A stretch of DNA of 64,000 bases from an uncultured Eubacteriales bacterium (lineage in GTDB: Bacteria; Bacillota; Clostridia; Lachnospirales; CAMVHY01). Position 1 is the stretch's first letter. Every line of letters starts with the position of its first letter. The position numbers were made by a program, and so were the translations under genes. The stretch spans positions 148,382 through 212,381 of the forward strand of contig CAOVHW010000001.1 in assembly GCA_948543815.1 (NCBI GenBank), in the 5' to 3' direction. The notes below the pieces were generated by a model. The model was given only the letters and a program-made list of their open reading frames with translations, did not search any database and had not been told where the DNA came from. Of the stretch, positions 7,394-15,374 are shown in pieces.

Positions 7394-9868
7394 ATGAAGA
7401 AAAAAATTGCTTTTCTCATGGCATCCATTATGGCTGTTTCTACAGTTACGATGTCAAAAGTTAATTCCTTTGCTTCTTCTGAAAACAAGTTAAGTAATGG
7501 GAATATAACTGTTTCTGAAAAAACTTTGTTCTATGAGCCAGGCGCTGATGTAACAGTTAATGCTTTAATGGACCAAAGTGATGTTAAGTATCTTGCTGAA
7601 GCCAATTATTTAAATATTAATTTGGAAGATGCAATTAAAGCTGATGCTGAATTTAGTATCGAACTTGAAAATGCAAAATTTGCTTTTGATGCTGGAGAGA
7701 AATATTTAAAAGATAAATCTCCGTTAAAAGATGCTAGTGCATACGATTCAAAAACTGGAGTTTATACAAGAAATGCAAATGCAGATGTTAAACCAGTTGC
7801 AGAATTAGGTTACACTTTAACAGTAAACGATGAAAATAATGCAACAGTTAAATTAACAAAAGTAGCTAGCGAAAACACAGTTACTGAAGGTACTGAAGCA
7901 ACAGTAACAGATAGTGCATCAGAAACAGTTACTGAAGGCATTATAAAAATTCCGTTGGTAGTTAGAATGGATGAGACTTTAACATCAGGAACTGCAAAGG
8001 TAATTGTTAGAGCTGGTAATAGTGGTTTATCAAGTAATTCACTTGTATTCGCTACAATTTATAAAGGATCTACAACTACTTCTGTACCATCAAGTGACGT
8101 ACAAACTGGTAAAAACAAAATTGGAATTCCAAGAATCGTTATCAAAGAAAATGTAGCTGGTTCAATGCGCGTTAGTGATGGTAATGGTTTCTATTTAGAA
8201 TTGCCAAGTGGTTACTATTTTAGTAAAAAACCTGCAACTGAAGATTTCACTTTCGTAAATGTTAGTGTTGCTGATAAAGATGCAGATTTAGTAACTGAAC
8301 TTACTAGTGGCGGTAGAATATTAAATGTAAAATTTAATAAATTCAGTCCTTCTTCAAATGGTTTAATTGGTCAAATTATAATTAAAAATTTAGAAATACT
8401 TGCAAATTCTTCAAATGAGTTGAATGGTAGCGAAGATATTAAAATCACTATCGATAACTTAGGTAGTTCAGAAATGGTAACTTCTCAAGAATTTTTAGCA
8501 GGAACTCGTGTAGATTATGGTTTGACTTTCAAAACTGATGGAACAGTTCCTACTGTTTTAAGTGGTTACTATGATTCTGCAAATTTAATTAATGACAAAA
8601 CAAAATCAGTTAAAGTAACAGTTTCTGAAGAAACAGCTGGTTCTTTAATTAATGGTGGTAATTTAATTTTTACTTTATCTGATAGTGTAAAAATTAATGC
8701 TGTAAAAATTGAAGACAGAGAAAACATTACTCAAGCTAACAAAACTTATGCATTAGAAGATAATACTGATGCAAATGTTGAAGTAAAAGCAAACAAAGTA
8801 ACTTTAAGAAATATTAGATCAACTACTTCAACTACTTCAAGCGATAAATCTAAATTCTCAATTTCTTTCTATTTAAGTGTTGAACCTGGTTTTGAAGGAG
8901 ATGTAAGTGTATCTGTATCTGGAGATGCTATTAGAAATAATACTTCTATGGATCCAGTAGTTATTGCAAAAGCTGTTAATCCTTTAGCTGTAACTGTTGC
9001 TACAAATTATATTAAACCTGCTCAAACAATTGAATTATCTGATATAGTTTTAACAGAACAATTAAACAGCAAAGGTTATTCAGCATTAGAAGAAAGCAAA
9101 ACTGTATCTATTGGATTTGCAAATAATAATCATTATTTATCATTTGTTGGAACTCCAACAATAAAAACAGAAAATGGTTTAACAGTAAAAGATGTAAAGA
9201 CAAGCAACACTTCAAGTGGTTCTATTCTTACATTTACTATCGATGATGCTTCTTCAAAAAATAAAGTTTCTAAGTTAACAATTTCTGGCCTTAAAGTTGC
9301 TGCAAGTGCAAGCACTCCACAAGGAACTTATGGATTAGTAATGGGGGGAAATGCTGTAGCGGGGAATAGTACCGCAATAGTATCGGGTACGGACAAAGCA
9401 ACATTTGCAACTGATGGTATGTTAATTGCAAAATTGCAATACGGTGGAAAAGTTGCAATGAAGATTACAATTGGTGACAAAGTTGCAGTTATAAATGGTC
9501 AAGAAGTTGAAATGAAAATGGCTCCATTTATTGATGCGGCAACTGGAACAACTTACATGCAAGCAAGTGATATCGTTAAAGCTACAGGAAAAACTTGCAC
9601 ATTCTTTGACAACAGAATTCAAAACGTTGAAGGAATTGACAAAACATTATTTGTAACATTTGGCGATAGAACTTTTGAAAAAGGAAAATCAATTGTTAAA
9701 ATTGCTTCTCAAACTCTTCCTGAAACTATGACAAATGAGCAAGGAATTGCAGTTAATATGATTATCAAAGATGACTATACTTGCTTACCATTAAGATACT
9801 TTGTAGAAAAAGTATTAGGTCAAACAATTGACTGGAATGGTACTGACAGTACAGTAACAGTAAATTAA
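7394..9868 (+). CDS. Secreted surface protein with C-terminal stalk domain, S-layer candidate
   Basis: An 824-residue exported protein. Residues 1-28 are a signal peptide (KKKIAFLMASIMAVSTV). The long Ser/Thr/Asn-rich beta-type middle has no recognised enzyme motif. The last 120 residues or so form a copper-amine-oxidase-N-like stalk domain (IDAATGTTYMQASDIV, CLPLRYFVEKVLGQTIDWNG). Codon use is cleaner and richer in GCT/GTT/ACT than its neighbours, as in highly expressed genes. It has a strong promoter, structured leader, AAGGAGG site and terminator of its own. I infer an abundant envelope or S-layer protein; there is no SLH domain. Confidence 0.75.
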   Translation: MKKKIAFLMASIMAVSTVTMSKVNSFASSENKLSNGNITVSEKTLFYEPGADVTVNALMDQSDVKYLAEANYLNINLEDAIKADAEFSIELENAKFAFDAGEKYLKDKSPLKDASAYDSKTGVYTRNANADVKPVAELGYTLTVNDENNATVKLTKVASENTVTEGTEATVTDSASETVTEGIIKIPLVVRMDETLTSGTAKVIVRAGNSGLSSNSLVFATIYKGSTTTSVPSSDVQTGKNKIGIPRIVIKENVAGSMRVSDGNGFYLELPSGYYFSKKPATEDFTFVNVSVADKDADLVTELTSGGRILNVKFNKFSPSSNGLIGQIIIKNLEILANSSNELNGSEDIKITIDNLGSSEMVTSQEFLAGTRVDYGLTFKTDGTVPTVLSGYYDSANLINDKTKSVKVTVSEETAGSLINGGNLIFTLSDSVKINAVKIEDRENITQANKTYALEDNTDANVEVKANKVTLRNIRSTTSTTSSDKSKFSISFYLSVEPGFEGDVSVSVSGDAIRNNTSMDPVVIAKAVNPLAVTVATNYIKPAQTIELSDIVLTEQLNSKGYSALEESKTVSIGFANNNHYLSFVGTPTIKTENGLTVKDVKTSNTSSGSILTFTIDDASSKNKVSKLTISGLKVAASASTPQGTYGLVMGGNAVAGNSTAIVSGTDKATFATDGMLIAKLQYGGKVAMKITIGDKVAVINGQEVEMKMAPFIDAATGTTYMQASDIVKATGKTCTFFDNRIQNVEGIDKTLFVTFGDRTFEKGKSIVKIASQTLPETMTNEQGIAVNMIIKDDYTCLPLRYFVEKVLGQTIDWNGTDSTVTVN

Positions 9869-9878
9869 TTTTTAAAAT

Positions 9879-9907
9879 AAAAAAGCTCCTCAAAAGGGAG
9901 CTTTTTT
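9879..9907 (+). terminator. Rho-independent terminator
   Basis: AAGCTCC/GGGAGCTT stem with a TCAAAA loop followed by a T-run, directly after the surface-protein gene. Confidence 0.85.
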
Positions 9908-9931
9908 AATAAGTATAAGGAGGGAAATTTT

Positions 9932-10621
9932 ATGCATAAAAAATCATTTGTTTCAGGATTTCTTATTGCTTCAGTTATATTTGGTTCACAACAAATTTTT
10001 GCGGTTGGCGGAAAAGTTCAAGCTTATTTATGTGATAATTGCAATATTGAGGTTGATGAAGTTAAACTTAATTTGCCAGACGGTATGCGAATTTTAAATT
10101 TTGGTGACCGAACTTATACTCCCGCACGTTTAATTGCAGAAGCTATGGGTGGTACAGTTAAGTGGGATGATTCAACTAAAACTGTAAAAATAACTAAGCC
10201 TGAGCCTAAAGTTGTTGAAAAAATTATTGAGAAGATAGTTGAAGTTCCTGTTGAATCTGAAACTTTTTATCAAAATGTTCCACTTAAAATTGTAAAAAAT
10301 AATTTTATCTTAAAAGTAAATGGCATCAGTTCGCGTGATAATTTGACATATATTTATTTGGATGCCGAAAATAAATCTGGTGAAGCTGCCGAAGTTGATT
10401 ACAGTAATGCGAAAATAAAATCGGGTCAAGATGTTTACTCAACAAATATTATGTCAGTTACCGATTGGGGCAACAGTATGGATGTCAATGAAAAACGTGA
10501 GGGCAAGGTTATGGTATTCGAAAAAATTTCTGGAGATAAAATTACTTTGACAATTCCCGTCAAATCTTTGAATACAAACAGTTTTTCTGAAACGTTTGAG
10601 TTTAATCTGAAAGTAAACTAA
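9932..10621 (+). CDS. Secreted stalk-domain protein with DUF4352-like C-terminus
   Basis: A 229-residue exported protein: signal peptide (about 1-24), then a copper-amine-oxidase-N-like stalk domain (about 30-90; RTYTPARLIAEAMGGTVKWD). A Glu/Lys/Val linker (VEKIIEKIVEVPVE) and a C-terminal beta domain (about 120-229) resembling Ig-like DUF4352/DUF5067 modules follow. An AAGGAGG site precedes ATG 9932. It follows the large stalk-domain protein and shares its domain type, suggesting a common role in the cell envelope. Exact function unknown. Confidence 0.7.
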   Translation: MHKKSFVSGFLIASVIFGSQQIFAVGGKVQAYLCDNCNIEVDEVKLNLPDGMRILNFGDRTYTPARLIAEAMGGTVKWDDSTKTVKITKPEPKVVEKIIEKIVEVPVESETFYQNVPLKIVKNNFILKVNGISSRDNLTYIYLDAENKSGEAAEVDYSNAKIKSGQDVYSTNIMSVTDWGNSMDVNEKREGKVMVFEKISGDKITLTIPVKSLNTNSFSETFEFNLKVN

Positions 10622-10631
10622 ATTTGCTGAG

Positions 10632-10658
10632 AAAAATTCGCTTTTGCGAATTTTTTTA
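10632..10658 (+). terminator. Rho-independent terminator
   Basis: AAAAATTCG/CGAATTTTTTT stem with a CTTTTG loop and T-run, 11 bases after the stalk-domain gene. Confidence 0.8.
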
Positions 10659-10675
10659 TATAAGGAAGTGATTTT

Positions 10676-11140
10676 TTGTTAAAAATTTTATTTGTTTGTA
10701 CCGGCAATACTTGTCGTAGCCCAATGGCTGAATATCTTGCAAAAAATATTTTTGCTAAAAATAATTTATCTGTACAAACAGCTTCAGCTGGAATTGCAGC
10801 AAATATTTCTTCGCCAGCCTCTGAGAATGCGATAGCAACAATGAAAAATTTTGGTATTGATATTTCAAATCATAAATCGCAACTTATTTCGCAAAAACTT
10901 ATTGACAAAAATGATTTTATTTTTACAATGACGAATGGCCATAAAAATTTTTTATCGGCAAATTTTCCTAATGCCTCCAATAAAATTTTTACTCTCGCTT
11001 CTTTTTCTGATAATCAAAATTATGATATAATCGATCCATTTGGTGGCGATATTGAAATTTACAAAAAATGTGCTACGGAAATCTCCGCGCTCATTGAAAT
11101 TATTGCGGCCAAAATAAAATCCGGAGGGATTGTAAAATGA
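10676..11140 (+). CDS. Low-molecular-weight phosphatase, probably protein-arginine phosphatase (YwlE-like)
   Basis: A 154-residue LMW-PTP fold enzyme. The P-loop CTGNTCRSPMAE carries catalytic Cys and Arg, and the Thr after Asn is the residue that gives YwlE preference for phospho-arginine. The general-acid loop is DPFGG rather than the tyrosine-phosphatase DPY, again like YwlE. The start is TTG 10676 after a GGAAGTGA site. Its 3' end overlaps rpiB by 4 bases; a ptp-rpiB-upp order is common in Firmicutes. It would oppose McsB-type arginine kinase, which is not in this window. Confidence 0.85.
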   Translation: MLKILFVCTGNTCRSPMAEYLAKNIFAKNNLSVQTASAGIAANISSPASENAIATMKNFGIDISNHKSQLISQKLIDKNDFIFTMTNGHKNFLSANFPNASNKIFTLASFSDNQNYDIIDPFGGDIEIYKKCATEISALIEIIAAKIKSGGIVK

Positions 11141-11565
11141 TTGCGATTGGTTGTGATCATGCCGGTTTCGATTTGAAAAAATCTATTACGCATTACTTCG
11201 CACAAAATAATATAATCTATAAAGATTTTGGTACATACTCACATGATTCTTGCGATTATCCTATCTTCGCGAAACGTGTCGCTCGTTCGATATTAAGTGG
11301 CGAATGTGAAAAAGGTATTCTCGTTTGCGCGACCGGTATTGGCATTTCAATTTGCGCCAATAAATTTAAAGGCATTCGTGCTGCGCTTTGCTCTGATACT
11401 TTTTCTGCGCATGCAACGCGTGAACACAATGATGCAAATATTTTGGCGCTTGGTGCACGTGTTATCGGCAGTGGCCTTGCACTTGATATCGTAAAAATTT
11501 TTTTAGAAACGCCGTTCTCAAATGAGTCAAAACATATTGCTAGAATTAATCAAATTGAAAATTAG
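11137..11565 (+). CDS. rpiB: Ribose-5-phosphate isomerase B
   Basis: Interconverts ribose-5-phosphate and ribulose-5-phosphate in the pentose phosphate pathway. 142 residues, normal RpiB/LacAB length: N-terminal IGCDHAGFDLK, catalytic-loop Cys in GILVCATGIGISICANK, and REHNDANILALGARVIG. ATG 11137 overlaps the phosphatase stop, with GGAGGGA upstream. Transketolase of the same pathway is at 17338. Confidence 0.93.
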   Translation: MIAIGCDHAGFDLKKSITHYFAQNNIIYKDFGTYSHDSCDYPIFAKRVARSILSGECEKGILVCATGIGISICANKFKGIRAALCSDTFSAHATREHNDANILALGARVIGSGLALDIVKIFLETPFSNESKHIARINQIEN

Positions 11566-11577
11566 GGAGGAAATTTT

Positions 11578-12204
11578 ATGGGCAAACTTATTATTATTGA
11601 CCATCCGTTGATAAAAAACAAAATTTCTTTACTCCGCAATATTAATACGGGGGACAAGGAATTTCGTGAGCTTGTTGAAGAAGTCGCAACATTAATTTGC
11701 TATGAGGCAACTCGTGATGTACCGCTTATTAATGTAGAAATTGAGACACCGCTATGTAAAACTAATTGTTCTATTATCGAAAAAAAATTCGGTGTTGTTC
11801 CGATATTACGTGCGGGAATTGGTATGACTAACGGAATTTTACGCCTTATTCCTAATGCAAAAGTTGGACACATCGGCTTATATCGTGATCCCGAAACTTT
11901 GAAGCCGGTTGAATATTATTGTAAATTGCCAGTTGATAGTGCGGACCGTGAAATTCTTTTGACAGACCCAATGCTTGCAACAGGTGGAACTGCCTCGGCC
12001 GCAATAAAATTTTTGAAAGAACGCAATGTAAAACATATCAAGTTGCTTTGTCTCATAAGTACTCCCGAAGGTGTAAAAAAAATTAACGATGAACATCCCG
12101 ATGTTGACATTTATACTGCCGCGCATGATAAAGGTTTAAATGACCACGGATATATTTTGCCGGGTTTGGGTGATGCCGGTGACAGATTATTTGGCACAAA
12201 GTAA
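11578..12204 (+). CDS. upp: Uracil phosphoribosyltransferase
   Basis: Salvages uracil to UMP using PRPP. 208 residues, the usual length. Motifs: [25 protein letters not shown], the PRPP loop [15 protein letters not shown] (about 123-138), and the uracil-binding end [13 protein letters not shown]. An AGGGAGG site precedes ATG 11578. It follows rpiB by 12 bases in the same operon. Confidence 0.95.
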   Translation: MGKLIIIDHPLIKNKISLLRNINTGDKEFRELVEEVATLICYEATRDVPLINVEIETPLCKTNCSIIEKKFGVVPILRAGIGMTNGILRLIPNAKVGHIGLYRDPETLKPVEYYCKLPVDSADREILLTDPMLATGGTASAAIKFLKERNVKHIKLLCLISTPEGVKKINDEHPDVDIYTAAHDKGLNDHGYILPGLGDAGDRLFGTK

Positions 12205-12215
12205 GGTGATTTTTT

Positions 12216-13136
12216 TTGGGATTCTTCAATAAAATATTAAGTGGGCTTTCAAAAACTCGTGAAAATTTCTGCAATAGACTCGACGATTTATTTGCCGGCT
12301 TCCGTAAAATTGATGACGAACTTTTTGATGAGCTTGAAGAAATTTTAATTACTTCAGATATTGGTATAGAAATGTCTGAAAATATTGTCAGTGCTGTTAA
12401 AAAAATTGCTGCTAAACAAAAATGTAATGATGCGTCGCAACTTAAACAAATTTTTATCGACGAAATCAAAAATATTTTAGATGAAAACAATTCTGAGTTC
12501 GTTTTGAATTCTCCAGCTGTTATCTTGGTTGTCGGCGTTAATGGCAGTGGAAAAACTACTTCCATCGCTAAAATAGCAAACTTATTTAAAAATCAAGGTA
12601 AAAAAGTTATGCTTGCTGCTGCTGATACTTTTCGTGCTGCTGCAATCGATCAATTAGAAGTTTGGGCAAAAAAAATTGACGTGCCAATCATTAAACATCA
12701 AGAAAATGCTGATCCCGGCGCTGTTATTTTTGACGCAATACAATCAGCTAAGTCAAAAAAGATTGATGTTTTAATTTGTGATACGGCCGGGCGTCTCCAC
12801 AATAAAGTTAATTTGATGAATGAGCTGAAAAAAATATTTAAAATTATCAATGAGGAATATCCGAGTGCGCAGCTCGAAGTTTTTATTTCTATTGATGCAA
12901 CTATTGGACAAAATGCGCTTCAGCAAGTAAAATTATTTAATGAGGCCGCAACGCTTACCGGAATAATTTTGACAAAGCTTGAAAGTAGTGCGAAAGGTGG
13001 AATCGTTATTCCTATCCAAAACAAATTGCAAATCCCAATAAGATTTGTTGGTATCGGTGAAAAATTGGATGATATTCAGGAATTTAATGCGCAAGATTTC
13101 GCTACCGCTTTATTTGAAAATCAGGTGTCACAATGA
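12216..13136 (+). CDS. ftsY: Signal recognition particle receptor FtsY
   Basis: SRP-receptor GTPase that docks ribosome-SRP complexes at the membrane. 306 residues: a short N domain without a long acidic A domain, then the G domain with P-loop GVNGSGKTTS (about 108-117), DTFRAAAIDQLE, DTAGRLHNKVNLM and a C-terminal GIGEKLDDIQEF. The guanine-specificity motif reads TKLESSAKGG where the family has TKLDGTAKGG, an unusual Asp-to-Glu change. The start is TTG 12216 with AAGGTGAT. It overlaps rnhA by 4 bases. Confidence 0.93.
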   Translation: MGFFNKILSGLSKTRENFCNRLDDLFAGFRKIDDELFDELEEILITSDIGIEMSENIVSAVKKIAAKQKCNDASQLKQIFIDEIKNILDENNSEFVLNSPAVILVVGVNGSGKTTSIAKIANLFKNQGKKVMLAAADTFRAAAIDQLEVWAKKIDVPIIKHQENADPGAVIFDAIQSAKSKKIDVLICDTAGRLHNKVNLMNELKKIFKIINEEYPSAQLEVFISIDATIGQNALQQVKLFNEAATLTGIILTKLESSAKGGIVIPIQNKLQIPIRFVGIGEKLDDIQEFNAQDFATALFENQVSQ

Positions 13137-13597
13137 AAACCGTTACAATTTTTACCGATGGAGCTTGTTCTGGAAATCCTGGGCCCGGTGGCTTTGGCGC
13201 TGTAATTATTTATGGTGAAACGCGTCGCGAAATCTCGGACGGTTTTAAACTTACAACTAACAATCGTATGGAAATTTTAGCTGTCATCGAAGCCTTGAAA
13301 ATTTTACGCCAGCCTTGTAATGTTAATTTGTATTCCGATTCAAAATATGTTGTCGATGCAATTAAAAAAGGTTGGCTCCAAAAATGGCAGAAAAATAATT
13401 GGCTACGTAATAAATCTCAGCCCGTTTCTAATATCGATTTGTGGCAGAATTTGCTACCGTTATTACAATTCCATAACGTAAATTTTATTTGGGTTAAAGG
13501 TCATAATGATAATCAGGAAAATGAACGTTGTGACTATCTCGCACGTTCCGCTATTAACTCTCCCACTCTTAATATCGATTTTAATTATTCTCATTGA
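13133..13597 (+). CDS. rnhA: Ribonuclease HI
   Basis: Degrades RNA in RNA-DNA hybrids. 154 residues, same size as E. coli RNase HI. The catalytic acids are visible in order: Asp in FTDGACSGNPGPGG, Glu in NNRMEI, Asp in YSDSKYVVDA, Asp in RCDYLARSA. ATG 13133 overlaps the ftsY stop. It ends the operon before an independent mecA promoter. Confidence 0.93.
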   Translation: MKTVTIFTDGACSGNPGPGGFGAVIIYGETRREISDGFKLTTNNRMEILAVIEALKILRQPCNVNLYSDSKYVVDAIKKGWLQKWQKNNWLRNKSQPVSNIDLWQNLLPLLQFHNVNFIWVKGHNDNQENERCDYLARSAINSPTLNIDFNYSH

Positions 13598-13612
13598 TTC
13601 TAAAATTTGTTA

Positions 13613-13641
13613 TTTACTTTTTTTTAAAATGCGTTTATAAT
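13613..13641 (+). promoter_or_regulatory. Sigma-A promoter of mecA
   Basis: TTTACT (13613-13618), 17-base spacer, TATAAT (13636-13641), 33 bases before the mecA start. It supports ATG 13675 over an in-frame upstream codon. Confidence 0.65.
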
Positions 13642-13674
13642 GTTATTAGGAATATCTTTGTGGAGGTGGACAAA

Positions 13675-14271
13675 ATGAGAATAGAAAAAATTAGCGATAG
13701 AAAATTAAAAATTTTGTTGACCAATGATGATTTGAAAAAACGCGATATCAAAATGACTGAACTCGCTTTTGGTACTGATAAAACTCGTGAGCTATTTAAA
13801 GAAATGATGAATATAGCAACAGATGAATATGACTTCGATGCTGAGGACTCTCAGCTTATGATAGAAGCTATCCCTATCTCCTTAGAAGCTATTATGATTT
13901 TAGTAACTAAAATGGATGACGAACAAAAAGAAAACTTTACGAAAAAAATTAAGTCTAAAAATTTAAAAAAAGATGACTCCCATCTCTCTATCTACGAATT
14001 TAATACGATAGATGATGCATCGCTCGTCGCTAGAGCTCTATTCGGTAGATTTACCGGTGAAAATTTTTTGATGAAAATGAAAGGTAAATATTATTTGTTA
14101 CTACAAAATGATAATGAACTCGATGAAATCTCTGATGACGATTTGGATATTATAATTGGTGAATATGGTAAGAAACGCGCTGTTAATTCTTTATCTCGTG
14201 CGTACTTCTTTGAACACGGTGAAATGATTATCAATAATCCCGCTATTGATATCTTAAGTGAATATTTATAA
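13675..14271 (+). CDS. mecA: Adaptor protein MecA
   Basis: Adaptor that delivers substrates to ClpC(P) and is needed for ClpC assembly in Firmicutes. 198 residues from ATG 13675, chosen for its TGGAGGTGG site and promoter. The N-terminal domain (about 1-80) matches MecA: MRIEKISDRKLKILL, then a D-x-x-x-R helix and LMIEAIPISLEAIMILVTKM. An acidic/Lys linker follows, and a C-terminal ClpC-binding domain from about residue 105 (LYEFNTIDDASLVARAL-type pattern). Confidence 0.88.
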   Translation: MRIEKISDRKLKILLTNDDLKKRDIKMTELAFGTDKTRELFKEMMNIATDEYDFDAEDSQLMIEAIPISLEAIMILVTKMDDEQKENFTKKIKSKNLKKDDSHLSIYEFNTIDDASLVARALFGRFTGENFLMKMKGKYYLLLQNDNELDEISDDDLDIIIGEYGKKRAVNSLSRAYFFEHGEMIINNPAIDILSEYL

Positions 14272-14287
14272 TAAATTTACTAAATAA

Positions 14288-14437
14288 AACCTTACTTTTC
14301 TTGAAAGAAAAGTAACCAAAAGAACTTTAACAAAAAAATCTTTGCGTGCAATACGCAAAGATTTTTTTATGAAGTTTCTTATTTTGTTTTACTTTTTTCT
14401 TTTCAAAGAAAAAAGTAAAGGTCTTAAATTATAGGGG
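14288..14437. repeat. Nested-hairpin intergenic repeat, copy B
   Basis: Between convergent mecA and the minus-strand paralog gene. Order: ACTTTTCTTGAAAGAAAAGT, AAAAGAACTTTAAC, inner hairpin AAATCTTTGCGT/ACGCAAAGATTT, then a partial inverted copy of the outer arm ending near 14430. The inner hairpin plus T-run probably terminates mecA. Confidence 0.75.
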
Positions 14438-14454
14438 AAAGATTTTTTTTGGCA

Positions 14455-14775
14455 TTAAATTGCATTATGAGTAAAGCTTGCAATTTTACATATCGGAATT
14501 TCTGTTACTGAGCCTAACCAATTATTGTTGCAATTATAATTTCCAGAACAATTATTATTCCAAAATCCAAATGGGTTATATCGAAATCTACATGTGTTCC
14601 CTATTGGACATGATGGTGCCGCACCAATTCGTGTGATTAATTTGATATTATTATCGCAGACTCCTGCTAAAACTCCTGTAAATCCTGAGCCTGATAATCC
14701 ACCGCTAGTTGTAAAGATCGTAACAGTTTGACCGATATACCTTAGTAAATTATCTAATGCAAAACTTTCTGACAT
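14455..14775 (-). CDS. Small Cys/Asn-rich protein, spore-coat candidate (paralog 1)
   Basis: 106 residues from ATG 14775, which has an ideal AAAGGAGGG site; an ATG 18 bases upstream overlaps that site and is rejected. The N-terminal half RYIGQTVTIFTTSGGLSG.GFTGVL reads like a small beta-barrel (Sm/SH3-like, inferred). The middle is Cys/Asn/Gly-rich, and the end is ICKIASFTHNAI. It is divergent from a paralog at 14942. A sigma-K-like promoter precedes it, so I infer a late mother-cell, coat-type protein. Not recognised as a named coat protein. Confidence 0.7.
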   Translation of the reverse strand: MSESFALDNLLRYIGQTVTIFTTSGGLSGSGFTGVLAGVCDNNIKLITRIGAAPSCPIGNTCRFRYNPFGFWNNNCSGNYNCNNNWLGSVTEIPICKIASFTHNAI

Positions 14776-14802
14776 TTCTATCCCTCCTTTCATATTTTTT
14801 TT

Positions 14803-14823
14803 AGTAATTCATTTTGAATTACT
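14803..14823 (-). promoter_or_regulatory. Leader hairpin of paralog 1
   Basis: AGTAATTC/GAATTACT perfect 8-bp stem with a 5-base loop, lying at the predicted start of the paralog-1 transcript. Role unknown. Confidence 0.4.
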
Positions 14824-14827
14824 AGTA

Positions 14828-14854
14828 CATTTTATGGAATTTTATTTTAATTGT
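14828..14854 (-). promoter_or_regulatory. Sigma-K-like promoter of paralog 1
   Basis: On the minus strand: AC (14853-14854), 16-base spacer, CATAAAATG (14828-14836), close to the sigma-K pattern AC-N16/17-CATAnnnTA. The AC is inside the left arm of the 26-bp palindrome. Confidence 0.55.
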
Positions 14855-14876
14855 TACAAGCTATAGCTTGTAACAA
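14851..14876. repeat. 26-bp perfect palindrome between divergent paralogs
   Basis: Each arm begins TTGTTACAAGCTA and the two arms are exact reverse complements. It is centred between two divergent genes, and each arm supplies the GTAAC that serves as -35 for the gene it faces. Confidence 0.85.
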
Positions 14877-14900
14877 AAATCACCTGCTTGTCATAAATTA
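14873..14900 (+). promoter_or_regulatory. Sigma-K-like promoter of paralog 2
   Basis: AC (14873-14874), 17-base spacer, CATAAATTA (14892-14900): an exact match to AC-N17-CATAnnnTA. The same -10 sequence precedes the DUF4397 gene at 41952. Confidence 0.6.
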
Positions 14901-14941
14901 TTTTTGGGGCCCCTAAATTTTTTTATTGGAGGTGATTAATA

Positions 14942-15259
14942 ATGCCTGCATTAATTGAAAATATGTATCGCTATATCGGACAGACTGTTACTATTTTTAC
15001 TACAAGTGGTGGATTATCCGGCAGAGGTTTTACTGGTGTCCTATTATCCGTCGATAATAACAATGTTAGATTATTATGTAACGTTGGCGCATCACCATCT
15101 TGTCCACTTGGTAGTGCATGTACAAATCGTATGAATTCTTACGGTACGATACAAAATAATTTCTTCTTCGGTAATAATAATTTTAATGGGAACCCACTTG
15201 GTTCCGTCGCAATTATTCCTATTTGTTCAATTGCATGCTTTACTCATAATGCAATATAG
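14942..15259 (+). CDS. Small Asn-rich protein, spore-coat candidate (paralog 2)
   Basis: 105 residues, clearly homologous to the divergent neighbour: YRYIGQTVTIFTTSGGLSGR, GFTGVL, PSCPLGSAC, an Asn/Phe/Gly-rich variable middle, and the same FTHNAI terminus. A TGGAGGTGAT site precedes ATG 14942. The promoter fits sigma-K exactly. I infer a mother-cell coat or crust component; the conserved N-terminal half could be an Sm-like barrel. Function not demonstrated. Confidence 0.72.
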   Translation: MPALIENMYRYIGQTVTIFTTSGGLSGRGFTGVLLSVDNNNVRLLCNVGASPSCPLGSACTNRMNSYGTIQNNFFFGNNNFNGNPLGSVAIIPICSIACFTHNAI

Positions 15260-15263
15260 AAAG

Positions 15264-15293
15264 AAAAAAATCCGTACATACGGATTTTTTTTT
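15264..15293 (+). terminator. Rho-independent terminator
   Basis: AATCCGTA/TACGGATT stem followed by nine T, directly after paralog 2. Confidence 0.82.
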
Positions 15294-15374
15294 ATGCCAC
15301 AAAAAAATTTTTTCTCTTACTTACTTATATGTTATAATATGTTAAATTTTATTTATGTAAAGGGGGAATTTTTT

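Noticed and set aside
12083..12565. Minus-strand 160-codon frame across upp and ftsY
   Set aside because: It lies opposite two conserved genes, has low-complexity Ser/Ile content and no ribosome site.
13594..13674. In-frame upstream start for mecA overlapping rnhA
   Set aside because: It runs across a clear TTTACT-N17-TATAAT promoter; ATG 13675 has the ribosome site and matches the family start.
14904..14911. GGGGCCCC in the leader of the coat-candidate gene
   Set aside because: A short self-complementary run with no loop; no evidence of function beyond being GC-rich.
15186..15374. In-frame upstream extension of the asp23 gene
   Set aside because: It passes through the end of the previous gene and a Rho-independent terminator; TTG 15375 has AAAGGGGGAA upstream.
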